Shown here: one piece after another, positions 34,977 to 44,468 of the stretch
Numbering within the stretch: the first letter of the stretch is position 1
How the letters are laid out: each line of letters begins with the position of its first letter
Assembly: GCF_017873175.1 (NCBI RefSeq)
Contig: NZ_JAGGJW010000026.1
Span: 1-53,641 of the forward strand
Length of the DNA: 53,641 bases
DNA from: Neorhizobium petrolearium
GTDB lineage: Bacteria > Pseudomonadota > Alphaproteobacteria > Rhizobiales > Rhizobiaceae
Reading direction: 5' to 3'
Made by a program: the position numbers and the translations under genes
The notes under the pieces: generated by a model
What the model was told of the DNA's origin: nothing
Database searches by the model: none
Seen by the model: the letters and a program-made list of their open reading frames with translations, nothing else

Positions 34977-35921
34977 ATGAGCTGGAACCCCACGCAGACC
35001 CCCGAATGCCCTGAAACTGGCAGCCTCGACGCCATCGAGACCCTCATCATCCCGCGTACCCGCGATCTCGGCGGGTTCGAAGTGCGTCGTGCATTACCCG
35101 CCCCGAAACGGCAGATGGTTGGCCCCTTCATCTTCTTCGACCAGGTGGGTCCGGCGGAATTCCTGACCGGCGCTGGCATCGACGTACGTCCGCATCCGCA
35201 TATCGGGCTGGCGACCGTGACCTATCTTTATGAGGGCGCATTTCACCATCGCGACAGCACCGGCGCCGACCAAATGGTCTACCCCGGTGAGGTGAACTGG
35301 ATGATCGCCGGTAATGGCGTCACTCATTCCGAACGCACCAGCGAGGAGATGCGCAGCCGTCCCCGCACCGCTTTTGGAATCCAGACCTGGGTCGCGCTGC
35401 CAGATCACGCGGAAGACACTGCAGCCAGTTTCGAACATCACGGTCGCGATGCGCTGCCGTTCATCGAGGATGAAGGCAAGCAGGTCCGGCTGATCATCGG
35501 CTCGGCCTGGGGCGCGCGGGCCCCGGTCAGGACCTTCACTGAGACCTTCTATGCCGATGTCATTCTGTCCGCCGACGCAAAGCTGCCGCTGCCCGACGAT
35601 CACGAAGATCGCGGCGTCTATGTCGTCGAGGGCAGCATCCTGATCGCCGGAACTCCGTTTGCTGCTGGCCAGATGATGGTGTTCCGTCCCGGCGATCGGA
35701 TCAGCCTGACAGCAGGCGAGACAGGCGCGCGTCTAATGGTGCTCGGCGGGGAGACAATGAATGGGCCGCGCTATATTTCGTGGAACTTCGTCGCCTCGTC
35801 GCAAGAGAAGATCGATGCCGCGAAAGAGGCCTGGCGCAAGGGTGACTGGAAGCATGGTCGCTTTCGCCTACCGCCCGGCGATGAGGCTGAGTTCATCCCG
35901 CTACCCGAACAGCTGAAGTGA
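34977..35921 (+). CDS. Pirin-family cupin protein
   Basis: A 314-residue protein. The N-terminal cupin has RPHPHIGLATVTYLYEGAFH with metal-ligand histidines, then GEVNWMIAGNGVTHSER; this is the pirin signature. The C-terminal cupin follows after about 170. Bacterial pirins bind Fe and several have quercetinase activity or modulate enzymes. GAAGGAACTTGAC precedes the ATG. It lies next to an isochorismatase remnant; intact copies of such gene pairs are common in rhizobia. Confidence 0.9.
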   Translation: MSWNPTQTPECPETGSLDAIETLIIPRTRDLGGFEVRRALPAPKRQMVGPFIFFDQVGPAEFLTGAGIDVRPHPHIGLATVTYLYEGAFHHRDSTGADQMVYPGEVNWMIAGNGVTHSERTSEEMRSRPRTAFGIQTWVALPDHAEDTAASFEHHGRDALPFIEDEGKQVRLIIGSAWGARAPVRTFTETFYADVILSADAKLPLPDDHEDRGVYVVEGSILIAGTPFAAGQMMVFRPGDRISLTAGETGARLMVLGGETMNGPRYISWNFVASSQEKIDAAKEAWRKGDWKHGRFRLPPGDEAEFIPLPEQLK

Positions 35922-35981
35922 TCGAATGTGATATCAGATTGGCTAACATACCCATCGACAACAATTAAGAGAGAACGAGAA

Positions 35982-36380
35982 GTGACAAAACCCCAAGCCA
36001 TCTTTCCCGTCAACAGGCATGCTCTTTACGAAGAACATCGCTACTCGGCAGCGATCCGATCAGGCGATCTTCTTTTCGTTTCGGGGCAAGTCGGCAGCCG
36101 CGGCGATGGAACACCCGAACCTGATTTCGAACGCCAGGTTCAACTGGCCTTCGACAACCTGAAAGCTGCACTCGATGCCGCAGGCTGCACGTTCGACGAT
36201 CTTGTGGATGTCACGACGTTCCACACGGACCCGAAGAGCCAGTTCGCAACGATCATGGAAGTCAGGCAGAGGATTTTCACCAAGCCGCCTTATCCCAACT
36301 GGACTGCCGTCGGAGTAAACTGGCTGGCCGGGTTCGATTTCGAGATCAAGGTGATCGCACGCATACCGGAGAGCAAGTAA
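35982..36380 (+). CDS. RidA-family (YjgF) protein
   Basis: Start assigned to GTG 35982, where the sequence begins (M)TKPQAIFPVNRHALYEEHRY and is preceded by GAGAACGAGAA; an upstream ATG in frame would add residues that do not belong to the family. The 132-residue product has the RidA core GDLLFVSGQVGSRGDG, DFERQVQLAFDNL and the late VGVNWLAG segment. The classical RidA arginine near the end is replaced in this region by KVIARIPE. RidA relatives hydrolyse reactive enamines/imines or ring-opened intermediates. It converges on the MDR gene. Confidence 0.83.
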   Translation: MTKPQAIFPVNRHALYEEHRYSAAIRSGDLLFVSGQVGSRGDGTPEPDFERQVQLAFDNLKAALDAAGCTFDDLVDVTTFHTDPKSQFATIMEVRQRIFTKPPYPNWTAVGVNWLAGFDFEIKVIARIPESK

Positions 36381-36396
36381 ATCCTGAGGCTTTTCC

Positions 36397-37362
36397 TCAT
36401 CCGCCCACTGTAAGGACGGCCTTACCCGCGAACTCTCTTTTCAGAAGTTCGCGGGCTGTCGCATTGATGTCGGTCCAAGGTGTAGTCTTTCCGATGACCG
36501 GACGAAGACTTCCATCGGACAGCCGCCGCGCAAGATCGGCAAGAATGGCCGACCCATCGGCCGCGTGCCCCGGCCGGGTTAGCTCCTCCAAGAGGAAGAA
36601 GCCGTAGAGAGCCGTACCTCCGTATGCTCCGCCGGATTGAAGGCGGAAGCGACGGGCGTCAAAGGTCGTGAGCGTATCCTCCGAAGCATCGCCGAAAAGA
36701 ACGCAGACCCCGCGCGATGCCAGCCACATCAGCGCCTCGCCCAGAAGCGTGCCTCCGACACCCTCCAGAATGAGGTCGTAGGGCCCGCCCTTCTCGCCGG
36801 CCTCGACGCCGACCGCAATATCGTTCGCGCCAAGGCTGCGCAGGAATTCCGCAGTCGAGCCATCCCGCGCGAAGGCCGTCACGTGGGCGCCTGCAGCAGC
36901 TGCGAGCTGGATCGCATAAATGCCGACACCACCCGTGGCCGCCGTGACGAGAACACGGCTTCCTGGACCGATCGCCTTCTTCTGCAGCGCTACGGCTGCG
37001 GTCAGACCTGCGACAGGGAGGGTCGAGGCCGCTTCAAAGCTGACGTCGTCGGGAATTTTGGCAAGCCGGCTCGTCGGCACGGCGACACGTTCCGCCCAGC
37101 CACCGCTCCATACCAGGCCCACCACGCGATCGCCCGGTCGGAAGCCGGATCCTTCCGGGGCCGTCTGGACCACGCCGGACAAATCCCATCCGGGTCGATC
37201 GCCATCGGTACCTTCGTAGAGGGCACCGCGAACTTCACCGTTGTTCAGGGAGAACGCGCGAACCGCGACGATTGCCTCGTCCGGAGCGGCCCCAGGTTCT
37301 GTATGTTCGGCAAGGACGAGGCGAGTTTCTGCACCTGTCTTCGAAACTGTAACAGCTTTCAA
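36397..37362 (-). CDS. Zinc-independent MDR oxidoreductase (quinone reductase-like)
   Basis: A 321-residue medium-chain reductase. Seen are the N-terminal GroES-like domain with DLSGVV and GDRVVGLVWSGG, and the nucleotide-binding VLVTAATGGVGIYAIQLA. The cysteine/histidine zinc ligands of alcohol dehydrogenases are absent, so it belongs to the NADPH:quinone reductase group. Substrate unknown. Confidence 0.87.
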   Translation of the reverse strand: MKAVTVSKTGAETRLVLAEHTEPGAAPDEAIVAVRAFSLNNGEVRGALYEGTDGDRPGWDLSGVVQTAPEGSGFRPGDRVVGLVWSGGWAERVAVPTSRLAKIPDDVSFEAASTLPVAGLTAAVALQKKAIGPGSRVLVTAATGGVGIYAIQLAAAAGAHVTAFARDGSTAEFLRSLGANDIAVGVEAGEKGGPYDLILEGVGGTLLGEALMWLASRGVCVLFGDASEDTLTTFDARRFRLQSGGAYGGTALYGFFLLEELTRPGHAADGSAILADLARRLSDGSLRPVIGKTTPWTDINATARELLKREFAGKAVLTVGG

Positions 37363-38032
37363 TGTGACACTCCTCGATTCAGCATTCGATCAGATTTGGA
37401 TCCGGTAACGTATCGCGTTGCACGGCAGACCAGAGCCGTTACAAGCAGTCATCGTCAGATCCTTTGCTGCCTTGGCGCCATGATATTTATTGTTTCTGCA
37501 CGAGTTTCTGTAGCCCTTTTTTATGAAGAGCTGTGTCGCTGAAATGGGAACTTGCACTATGTATTCGTCAGCAGGTATTGGCAGCGAGCGCGGTTATTGA
37601 ATCTTGGCACGCGATGCCGGTGCATCGCTGAAGCTGCTGAGGTTTGGTCCTATCGACGGCACTCGCGCCGGTGAGAATCGCGGACGATGTTCGACGGAAG
37701 GACGTTGCAGCATTCTGTTGATCTCCTTGAGAAATGAGCGTTGGACGTTTCTTCGGCGACACGAGCAGGGCGGAGCGGTGCCCTCAAGCCCGTCATCACG
37801 GCCCCAAAAAGCAGGCAAACCCGCAACGCGGGAAGGCACACCTGAATTAGTGAGGTGGAACCACTTGCCGCCGAGCTGTAATGCCCCAAACCCGATACGC
37901 CTCATTTTCCCTGGCGTGCCCACGTTTGATATGCATTCGGGACCTTCGACGCAAAGCTGGAGTGGCGACTTCACAGTCGCCCTATTGACCGAATTCTTTC
38001 GTGCATGGGGTGCTAACGGATAAGGAATTGAC
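37363..38032. other. 670-base stretch without a recognisable gene
   Basis: Frames on both strands (for example 37604-38023 plus and 37594-37974 minus) overlap each other and give no recognised domain; neither has a convincing ribosome site. The first 100 bases must contain the promoter of the MDR gene. I see no strong repeat. Confidence 0.35.
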
Positions 38033-39043
38033 CTAGCGAACCGTCTTCGTTAGGCAGCCGGTGACAAAACGAATGATTTCGTCCGTGAGTTCCTGATCTT
38101 CCGGGGCGCCTCCAAATCCGCCATGCGGCATTGCCTCGAAAACATGCAGTTCTGCCGGAACTCCCGCACGTCTCAGCTTGCGATGAAGTCTCACCGCATT
38201 GGAAAGAAACAGGTCGCGGGTTCCACTTTGCAGGAAGGTCGGCGGAAAATCGGCCGATATTTCCCCGAAAAGTGGAGACAGGTAGGGATGAGACAAATCC
38301 GCTCCGTTTGCATAGAGCAGGTTATTCGACATCAGCGAATTCGGCAGGATGACGTCGATCGTCCGGTTGGCCTGAAAGCTGTCACCCGACTCAGTGAGGT
38401 CCACTTCCGGGGAAAGGAGCACGGCGCCGGCCGGAAAAGGCAGGCCCTCGTCCCGTGCCCTCATAATAGCAGCCATCGCCAAGTTACCGCCGGCCGAGCG
38501 ACCGCTAAACATGACACGGTTTGCGCCATACCGCTCAATCAGGTGCCTGTAGGTCACGATGCAGTCGTCGAGGGCGGCGGGATAGGGGTGATCTGGCGGC
38601 ATGCGATAGTCAATACCGTAGCAGATCATGCCGTGCCGCTCCGCCTGTATTCGCGCACTTTCCCGACAGGCACCGCCACTGCCAAAAACTAGCGCGCCGC
38701 CATGCAGATCGATAAGAACACAATTCCCAAGTCTAATATTTTCCGGGGTCACCACATGAACCGTGGTTGTGCCGAAATGTAGTGTTTCGAGATTTCCTCT
38801 CGTTTCCTTCACAGCCTCCGGAAAAGTTTCGGCGTAATACCTGTCGGCAGCGATCTGCATCTGCCGCCATGCCTCATGATCTTGTGGTGATGGTGTCGGG
38901 AAGAGCGCGTTGAGCGGCGTTCCCTCGCGTACGGCGGCATGCAACATCGCCTGCGCTTCGGTGCTTATTGAGGCGGGGACGGGTATTATGCGTTCGTCTA
39001 CGTAGACTCCTTGTGAAACAATCGGTTTTTGGCCGTCTTTCAT
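38033..39043 (-). CDS. HSL-family alpha/beta hydrolase (esterase)
   Basis: A 336-residue esterase of the hormone-sensitive lipase group: oxyanion motif LHGGALVFG, YRMPPDHPYPAALDD, nucleophile elbow SGRSAGGN, a catalytic aspartate in SGTRDLFLS and histidine in AMPHGGFGG. I chose the ATG at 39043, preceded by GGGAGA and overlapping by ATGA the stop of an upstream remnant; an ATG at 39064 would add seven residues. Substrates are probably short-chain esters. Confidence 0.85.
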   Translation of the reverse strand: MKDGQKPIVSQGVYVDERIIPVPASISTEAQAMLHAAVREGTPLNALFPTPSPQDHEAWRQMQIAADRYYAETFPEAVKETRGNLETLHFGTTTVHVVTPENIRLGNCVLIDLHGGALVFGSGGACRESARIQAERHGMICYGIDYRMPPDHPYPAALDDCIVTYRHLIERYGANRVMFSGRSAGGNLAMAAIMRARDEGLPFPAGAVLLSPEVDLTESGDSFQANRTIDVILPNSLMSNNLLYANGADLSHPYLSPLFGEISADFPPTFLQSGTRDLFLSNAVRLHRKLRRAGVPAELHVFEAMPHGGFGGAPEDQELTDEIIRFVTGCLTKTVR

Positions 39044-39282
39044 TGGAAGTTTCTCCCGATCCATTCATCGGTCTCGCTGATGTCTTTGTCTATCAGTCCC
39101 TGACCGGCTGGAAGCTCACGCAACTCGACGGGCGTACCATTTATTTTCAAGGCGTCAGCCACCGCTGACGCCTTATGTGCAGATGGATCATTTTGTTTGT
39201 TGAGCATCAGCGCGTTCGTTCCGGAATGATTCACAGCAGAAACGGTCACAGCGATATGTACGTTTGCAGAAACCCGGATCAT
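39040..39282 (-). pseudogene. C-terminal remnant of a hydrolase upstream of the esterase
   Basis: The last 45 residues of this 80-residue frame (AVADALKINGTPVELRELPA, then LIDKDISETDEWIGRNF) resemble the C-terminal end of an alpha/beta hydrolase, where a late histidine-containing loop is expected; the loop reads AGQGL without the histidine. Its TGA overlaps the esterase ATG by four bases, as in intact operons. The rest of the gene seems to have been lost where the Kef antiporter gene now ends. Confidence 0.35.
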
Positions 39283-41024
39283 CAGAGCTGCTTTCGCACG
39301 GGTTGGAGGAGCAACCGGTTGCTGCCCGACATGATGTCCCCGTGAACCTGCTCGGACAGGCGTTCGGCATCGCGCCGACGAATGTCGATGGTGGCATCTT
39401 CAATATCGGCTTCCCCGTAGCCCAACGCCCGCAAACCTTCGGCTCCCATCAGGTAAGCGGATTCGACCGTTTCGCGGATCTGGTAATCGACACCGGCGCG
39501 GATCAGATCCACCGCGTGTTCTCGATCGTTGCTGCGGACAAGAAGCTTCGCCTGGGTGAACTCGTGCTGCGCCAGCTCCACGATCTTCATCGCGGCCTTC
39601 GGGTCGTCGACACAGATCATGATCGCATCGGCTTCTCCCGCACCGGAGTGGCGCAGCGTGTCGAGCCGGGTCCCGTCGCCGAAGAAGACCTTGAACCCAT
39701 ATCGCCCGGCATCGCGGATGCGGTCAGGGTCCTTGTCGATGACAGAAAGCTCGACGCCCTGCGATAGAGGAATCTGTGACGCGATCTGACCGAAGCGTCC
39801 AAACCCGATGACAAGGACCCGCCCCTTGAGATCGTGGGCGGGATCGACGCCATCCATCGAAGCTTCCGTGCGAAGCAGAAGGTCGGTCGCTATTGTGAGC
39901 AGCGGGGTCAGCACCATCGACAGGATCACGACGGTGGCGAACAGCGCGTTCTCCCGCGCATCGATCACGCCGCCCGATGTCGCTGCCGCATAAAGGACGA
40001 AGGCGAATTCGCCGCCCTGGAGGAACATCGACGTGCGATGCAGGGCCTGATGGTTCGAGCCGCCGAACAGGCGCGCGACCGCATAGACCACGGCGCCCTT
40101 CGCGACCGTGAATGCGACCAGCATGGCCAGCAGGAGCCGCCATTCGGCCGCGACGATCGAAAGGTCCAGCGACATGCCGACGGCAAGGAAGAACAGTCCC
40201 ATGAGCAAGCCGCGAAACGGCTCGATATCGCTTTCGATCTGGTGCCGGTAGCTCGAGCTCGAGAGCATCACTCCGGCAAGGAACGCGCCCATCGCCATTG
40301 ACAATCCGGCGACATCCATCAGCAGCGCTGCGCCGAGCACGACGAGCAGCGCACCTGCCGTCAGCACTTCGCGGGTGCGCGCGCGTGCCAGCAAGGCGAA
40401 GAACGGATTCAGGCCCCAGCGCGATACGCCCAAAAGCACGAGCAGCGCCGAAACCGCCACGAAGGCGTCCGTCCATCCTGCCTGTCCATGCGAGAGCGGC
40501 GAGAGGAAGGCGACCACCGCCAGCAGCGGCACGATCATCAGATCCTCAAACAACAGGATGGCAACCGACTTCTGTCCCTGTGCGCTGGAAATCTCGCCCC
40601 GATCCTGCAGCACCGACATGATGACGGCGGTCGAGGATAAGACAAACCCCGCCCCGGCGATGAAAGCGACGGTCGCGGAAAGGCCAAGGAGCAATGCGCC
40701 CGTCAGCGCAAGGGCGGCTGTGGCTAAGAAAACCTGGACAAGGCCCAGCCCGAAAATCTGGGCCCGCATCGCCCATAATTTGTTCGGGCGCAGCTCCAGT
40801 CCGATCACGAACAGGAACATCACCACGCCAAGCTCGGAAAAATGGAGGATGGATTGGGTATCGGTGAACAACCCCAGCACCGATGGCCCGACGAGGACGC
40901 CAGCGGCGAAGTAGCCGAGCACCGATCCGAGCCCCAGCCGGCGGAACAATGGCACAGCGACAACAGCCGCTCCCATCAGGACAACTGCCGGTCCAATCGT
41001 TTGCCCCAGGCTCACTTCAGCCAT
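39282..41024 (-). CDS. Kef-type cation:proton antiporter (CPA2) with TrkA-N domain
   Basis: A 580-residue membrane protein: about 12 helices up to residue 390 with CPA2 features (ELGVVMFLFVIGLELRP, GAGFVLSSTAVIMSVLQDRG, LLFEDLMIVPL), then a cytosolic TrkA-N domain (VLVIGFGRFGQIASQIPL with the dinucleotide-binding glycines, SVIDKDPDRI). It fits KefB/KefC-type K+ efflux or K+/Na+:H+ exchange in the inner membrane. The glutathione-adduct regulation of true KefC cannot be judged, and no KefF/KefG ancillary gene is adjacent. Confidence 0.9.
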   Translation of the reverse strand: MAEVSLGQTIGPAVVLMGAAVVAVPLFRRLGLGSVLGYFAAGVLVGPSVLGLFTDTQSILHFSELGVVMFLFVIGLELRPNKLWAMRAQIFGLGLVQVFLATAALALTGALLLGLSATVAFIAGAGFVLSSTAVIMSVLQDRGEISSAQGQKSVAILLFEDLMIVPLLAVVAFLSPLSHGQAGWTDAFVAVSALLVLLGVSRWGLNPFFALLARARTREVLTAGALLVVLGAALLMDVAGLSMAMGAFLAGVMLSSSSYRHQIESDIEPFRGLLMGLFFLAVGMSLDLSIVAAEWRLLLAMLVAFTVAKGAVVYAVARLFGGSNHQALHRTSMFLQGGEFAFVLYAAATSGGVIDARENALFATVVILSMVLTPLLTIATDLLLRTEASMDGVDPAHDLKGRVLVIGFGRFGQIASQIPLSQGVELSVIDKDPDRIRDAGRYGFKVFFGDGTRLDTLRHSGAGEADAIMICVDDPKAAMKIVELAQHEFTQAKLLVRSNDREHAVDLIRAGVDYQIRETVESAYLMGAEGLRALGYGEADIEDATIDIRRRDAERLSEQVHGDIMSGSNRLLLQPVRKQL

Positions 41025-41136
41025 CCACGTACCTTTCCTGCTTTGCGTTGGTCATGATCAAAGGGCGGCGGATGATAAGCCGTCCGCCGTGATCGATAGT
41101 TGGAAGCGAAGTCCGGCAGGGTGTCCGCCACCTCGC

Positions 41137-41979
41137 TCAAGCCTTGTCGCGGCCTTCGATGAAGGCCAGCAGATCGGCATTGATCAGTTCGGGATGTGTG
41201 GCGAACAGGCCGTGCGACAGGCCGGGATAGGTCTTCAGCGTGCCGTTCGGCAGCAGGTCGATCGCCTTGCGGGCCGAAGCGTCGATCGGCACCACCTGAT
41301 CGTCTTCGCCGTGCATCAGCAGAACCGGCAGAGTAACAGCCGTTAGGTCCTCGGTGAAATCCGTCTCCGAGAAGGCGGAGATGCAGTCGTAATGGGCCTT
41401 TGCGCCGCCCATCATGCCCTGCCGCCACCAGTTGCGGATCAACCCCTCGCTTACTTCGGCACCTTCGCGGTTGAAGCCGTAGAAGGGGCCAGTCGGGACA
41501 TCGAGGAAGAACTGTGCGCGGTTGCGCAGGAGCGTCTCGCGAAATCCGTCGAACACCTGCATTGGCAGGCCGCCGGGATAACGCGGCGTCGCCAGCATGA
41601 TCGGCGGTACCGCGCCGATCAGCACGGCCTTCGACACTCGACCAAGCTGGCTGCGAGCGACATAACGGATCACCTCACCGCCACCGGTCGAGTGCCCGAC
41701 GTGAACCGCGTCCTTCAGATCGAGTTCCCGGGCCAGCTCCGCGACGTCGGATGCATATGTGTCCATGTCGTTGCCTGTATCGGTCTGGTCCGAGCGACCA
41801 TGACCGCGCCGGTCATGCGCGATGACGCGGTAGCCCTTGCCGAGGAAGAACAGCATCTGGTTGTCCCAGTCGTCCGCGCTGAGCGGCCAGCCGTGATGGA
41901 ACATGATGGGCTGCGCGTCTTTCGAACCCCAGTCCTTGTAGAAGATCCGGGTGCCGTCCTGCGTTGTAATTGCCGTCAT
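41137..41979 (-). CDS. Alpha/beta hydrolase, non-haem haloperoxidase-like
   Basis: A 280-residue hydrolase. MFHHGWPLSADDWDNQM and HDRRGHGRSDQTDTGNDMDT are hallmarks of the cofactor-free chloroperoxidase/arylesterase group; the triad is Ser in GHSTGGGEV, Asp in LLMHGEDDQVVP and His in GLSHGLF. Such enzymes are mainly esterases with perhydrolase side activity. It follows the antiporter on the other side of a 110-base gap. Confidence 0.88.
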   Translation of the reverse strand: MTAITTQDGTRIFYKDWGSKDAQPIMFHHGWPLSADDWDNQMLFFLGKGYRVIAHDRRGHGRSDQTDTGNDMDTYASDVAELARELDLKDAVHVGHSTGGGEVIRYVARSQLGRVSKAVLIGAVPPIMLATPRYPGGLPMQVFDGFRETLLRNRAQFFLDVPTGPFYGFNREGAEVSEGLIRNWWRQGMMGGAKAHYDCISAFSETDFTEDLTAVTLPVLLMHGEDDQVVPIDASARKAIDLLPNGTLKTYPGLSHGLFATHPELINADLLAFIEGRDKA

Positions 41980-42267
41980 GGTTTTCTTTCCTTTTCTTAG
42001 GTTTCCGGATGGGAGGACCAGGTTGCCACCATCTTCCCGATGGTGAGCGATCGTCGTTGAAGCATTCTCTGGTCGATTATCGGCGCGCAGATGTTCTTGT
42101 CACTTCATTGGATCAGTCCTGACCGACGGGCTGCGGGCGCGGCGCCCGGACCATGCGGAGCATCTCCTGGACGTCGTGGCGTAGGCCCGCCGTCAGTTTC
42201 GGGCTGTAAGCCGTAGTCTGTCGCGACAAGCCAATTCGAAACATGAGAAGCGTGCGAGTGAAGGCCG

Positions 42268-43158
42268 TCATGTCCCTGCACTCCAGACAGGTGCATTTCG
42301 CTCGAACGATTCGATCAGCAACTCTGAAAGGATGCGGACCTTTTGCACCGGATGCGGACTGGGTGGGCGCACGACGTGGACATTGCCGACCGGCAGTGGA
42401 TATGCGGTCATGACCGGTACGAGCGCGCCGGAAGCAAGATAATGTCGCGTGACACAGTCTGGGAGCCATGCAAGGCCAAGCCCGGCCGCGGCTGCATTGG
42501 CAAGTGCCATTCCGTTTTCGGTTTTGAACCGTCCTTGCGGCTGCACGGTGACGATTTTGTCTCCATCCATGAACCGCCACGTTTCAGCGCCCACCAAAGC
42601 CTGGTGAGAGCTGATCTCGTCCGGTGTTGCCGGTGAGCCATGCATCTTGATATAGTCAGGACTTGCGACCAACTGTCCATAGATCTGGCCAACTCGCCTC
42701 GCGATCAGGTTCGAATCGCGCAGTGCACCAACCCGGATCGCACAGTCAAATCCCTCTGCGATTAAATCCACGAAGCGATCACTGTAGTCAGCCTGTATTT
42801 GCAGCTTTGGATGGAGCCGGGCCATCTCAGAAAGCACGGGGGCAAAATGTACCGGCCCCGATGTCAGTGGCACGGCGACCCGCAAGCGCCCGCGAAGATC
42901 GCCGACTGGCAGGATGGTCTCCCTTGCCGCATCGATTTCGGCGCACACCTTTGCAGCATACTCGCGAAAGGTAACGCCGGCTTCCGTCAGCGCAGCACCG
43001 CGGGTCGTTCGTGCAAGAAGCTGGATACCCAACGCTTCCTCAAGACGGATAAGGCGCCGGCTGACCATCGACTTGGATATCCCCAGTCGACGTGCGGCGG
43101 GAGAAACGCCCCCGGCGTCGGCAACTTCGACAAATGTCTGCAGATCCTCGATATCCAT
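42268..43158 (-). CDS. LysR-family regulator, paralogue 1
   Basis: A 296-residue regulator beginning MDIEDLQTFVEVADAGGVSP, with HTH ARRLGISKSMVSRRLIRLEE and effector domain starting near 90 (LRGRLRVAVPLTSGP). GAGGT lies seven bases before the ATG. It is closely related to the LysR at 45348-46235, sharing long identical stretches in the DNA-binding domain, so both may recognise similar sites. It is 31 bases downstream of the LLM monooxygenase stop-to-start junction on the same strand, probably in one transcript. Confidence 0.88.
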   Translation of the reverse strand: MDIEDLQTFVEVADAGGVSPAARRLGISKSMVSRRLIRLEEALGIQLLARTTRGAALTEAGVTFREYAAKVCAEIDAARETILPVGDLRGRLRVAVPLTSGPVHFAPVLSEMARLHPKLQIQADYSDRFVDLIAEGFDCAIRVGALRDSNLIARRVGQIYGQLVASPDYIKMHGSPATPDEISSHQALVGAETWRFMDGDKIVTVQPQGRFKTENGMALANAAAAGLGLAWLPDCVTRHYLASGALVPVMTAYPLPVGNVHVVRPPSPHPVQKVRILSELLIESFERNAPVWSAGT

Positions 43159-43189
43159 ATGGCAACCTCGGTTCGATTTCGTTTCTTGA

Positions 43190-44227
43190 TCAGAACTTTC
43201 CCGCAGCCCTCACAATCGGCGCCACTTCGGTGCCGAGAAGCTCGATCGAGCGTTTCATTGCCGCCGTTTCCAGAGAGGCGGTGCTCATCTGAAAGGTGAT
43301 GCGAGAAAGACCGCCCAGCGCCTGGCTGGCCCGAAGCATCTTCTCGGCAACCGTCGCCGGGGCGCCGATCAGGAAGGCGCCTTGAGGGCCGGCCATGTCT
43401 TCGAACTGCTGGCGCGACGGCGACGACCAGCCACGTTCGCGTCCGACCTTGGTCGTCAGATGCGCCCAGCCCGGATAGAAGGCATCTCTGGCCGCCGCGT
43501 CGGTCTCGCCGACGAAGCCCATCGCATGAACACCCACCTTGAGCTTCTCGGGACTGTGCCCCGCGCGCATACCGGCCTCGCGATAGAGATCGACGAGCGG
43601 ACGAAACCGCTCAAAGGTTCCTCCAATGATCGCCACCATCAGCGGAAGGCCGAGCGCACCGGCGCGCGCGAAGGACTGCGGCGTGCCACCGACGCCGATC
43701 CATAGAGGCAGTCGCGATTGGTGGGGCCTCGGAAAGACCCCCTGACCGTTCAACGCCGGGCGGAATTGGCCCTCCCAGACGGGATTGCTTGTCTCGCCAA
43801 GCTTCAGGAACAGGTCGAGCTTCTCGGCGAAGAGTTCGTCATATGCCCGTGTGTCCAGGCCGAAGAGCGGAAAGGCCTCGCCGAACGAACCACGGCCGAC
43901 GACGAGCTCGGTGCGGCCTCTGGAAATCAGGTCGAGGGTCGCGAACTCCTGGAAGAGTCTTACAGGATCAGCGGCGCTTAATACCGTTACCGCGCTCGTT
44001 AATCGAATCTGGCTGGTGCGCGCCGCTGCTGCGGCAAGTATGATCGCCGGTGCGGAATCGAGGAATTCGGCGCGATGATGCTCGCCGATGCCGAATACGT
44101 CGAGGCCGACCCTGTCGGCGACCTCCACTTCCTCAAGAAGATCGGCCATGCGGTCGGTCGCCGAAGGGAGCTTTCCGCTCGTCGGATCAGGAAGGATCGC
44201 GGCAAAACTGTCGACACCAATTTCCAT
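43190..44227 (-). CDS. LLM-class flavin-dependent monooxygenase
   Basis: Start at ATG 44227, preceded by AAGGAG. The 345-residue protein begins MEIGVDSFAAILPDPTSGK and has the luciferase-like barrel with GLDVFGIGEHHRAEFLDSAP, RIRLTSAVTVLSAADPVR-like segment (SQIRLTSAVTVLSAADP) and VVGRGSFGEAFPLFG. It should use reduced FMN to oxidise an unknown organic compound. It is transcribed toward the LysR gene and separated from the upstream isochorismatase by a terminator. Confidence 0.88.
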   Translation of the reverse strand: MEIGVDSFAAILPDPTSGKLPSATDRMADLLEEVEVADRVGLDVFGIGEHHRAEFLDSAPAIILAAAAARTSQIRLTSAVTVLSAADPVRLFQEFATLDLISRGRTELVVGRGSFGEAFPLFGLDTRAYDELFAEKLDLFLKLGETSNPVWEGQFRPALNGQGVFPRPHQSRLPLWIGVGGTPQSFARAGALGLPLMVAIIGGTFERFRPLVDLYREAGMRAGHSPEKLKVGVHAMGFVGETDAAARDAFYPGWAHLTTKVGRERGWSSPSRQQFEDMAGPQGAFLIGAPATVAEKMLRASQALGGLSRITFQMSTASLETAAMKRSIELLGTEVAPIVRAAGKF

Positions 44228-44415
44228 GAAGGCTCCTTCGAAACTCTTTGGTTGATGGGTGGCCACGAGTGGAGGTCGCTGCTCAACCGCTCCGGCACCC
44301 AATATCGCTCAGCGCGATAGTCGTCGCGTTTGCGGCCGCCAGTGCCGTTGCACAATGGCCTCCGGCATCGTTGTAAACTCCGCCTCGCTGTCGACTGGTG
44401 ATGATGAATGCAACG

Positions 44416-44448
44416 GGGGAGGGCGCTTGCGGTTACGCGCCCTTCCCC
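44416..44448 (-). terminator. Hairpin terminator of the isochorismatase gene
   Basis: GGGGAGGGCGC and GCGCCCTTCCCC pair with a one-base bulge around a ten-base loop, 20 bases beyond the isochorismatase stop on the minus strand. Confidence 0.65.
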
Positions 44449-44468
44449 TTCCCGATAGCCGGTTCGGA

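Noticed and set aside
37594..38023. Overlapping 126- and 139-codon frames on opposite strands
   Set aside because: Neither shows a domain, a ribosome site or plausible composition.
39724..40476. Minus-strand frame in another register of the Kef antiporter gene
   Set aside because: Arg-rich, low-complexity translation typical of an off-frame reading in GC-rich DNA.
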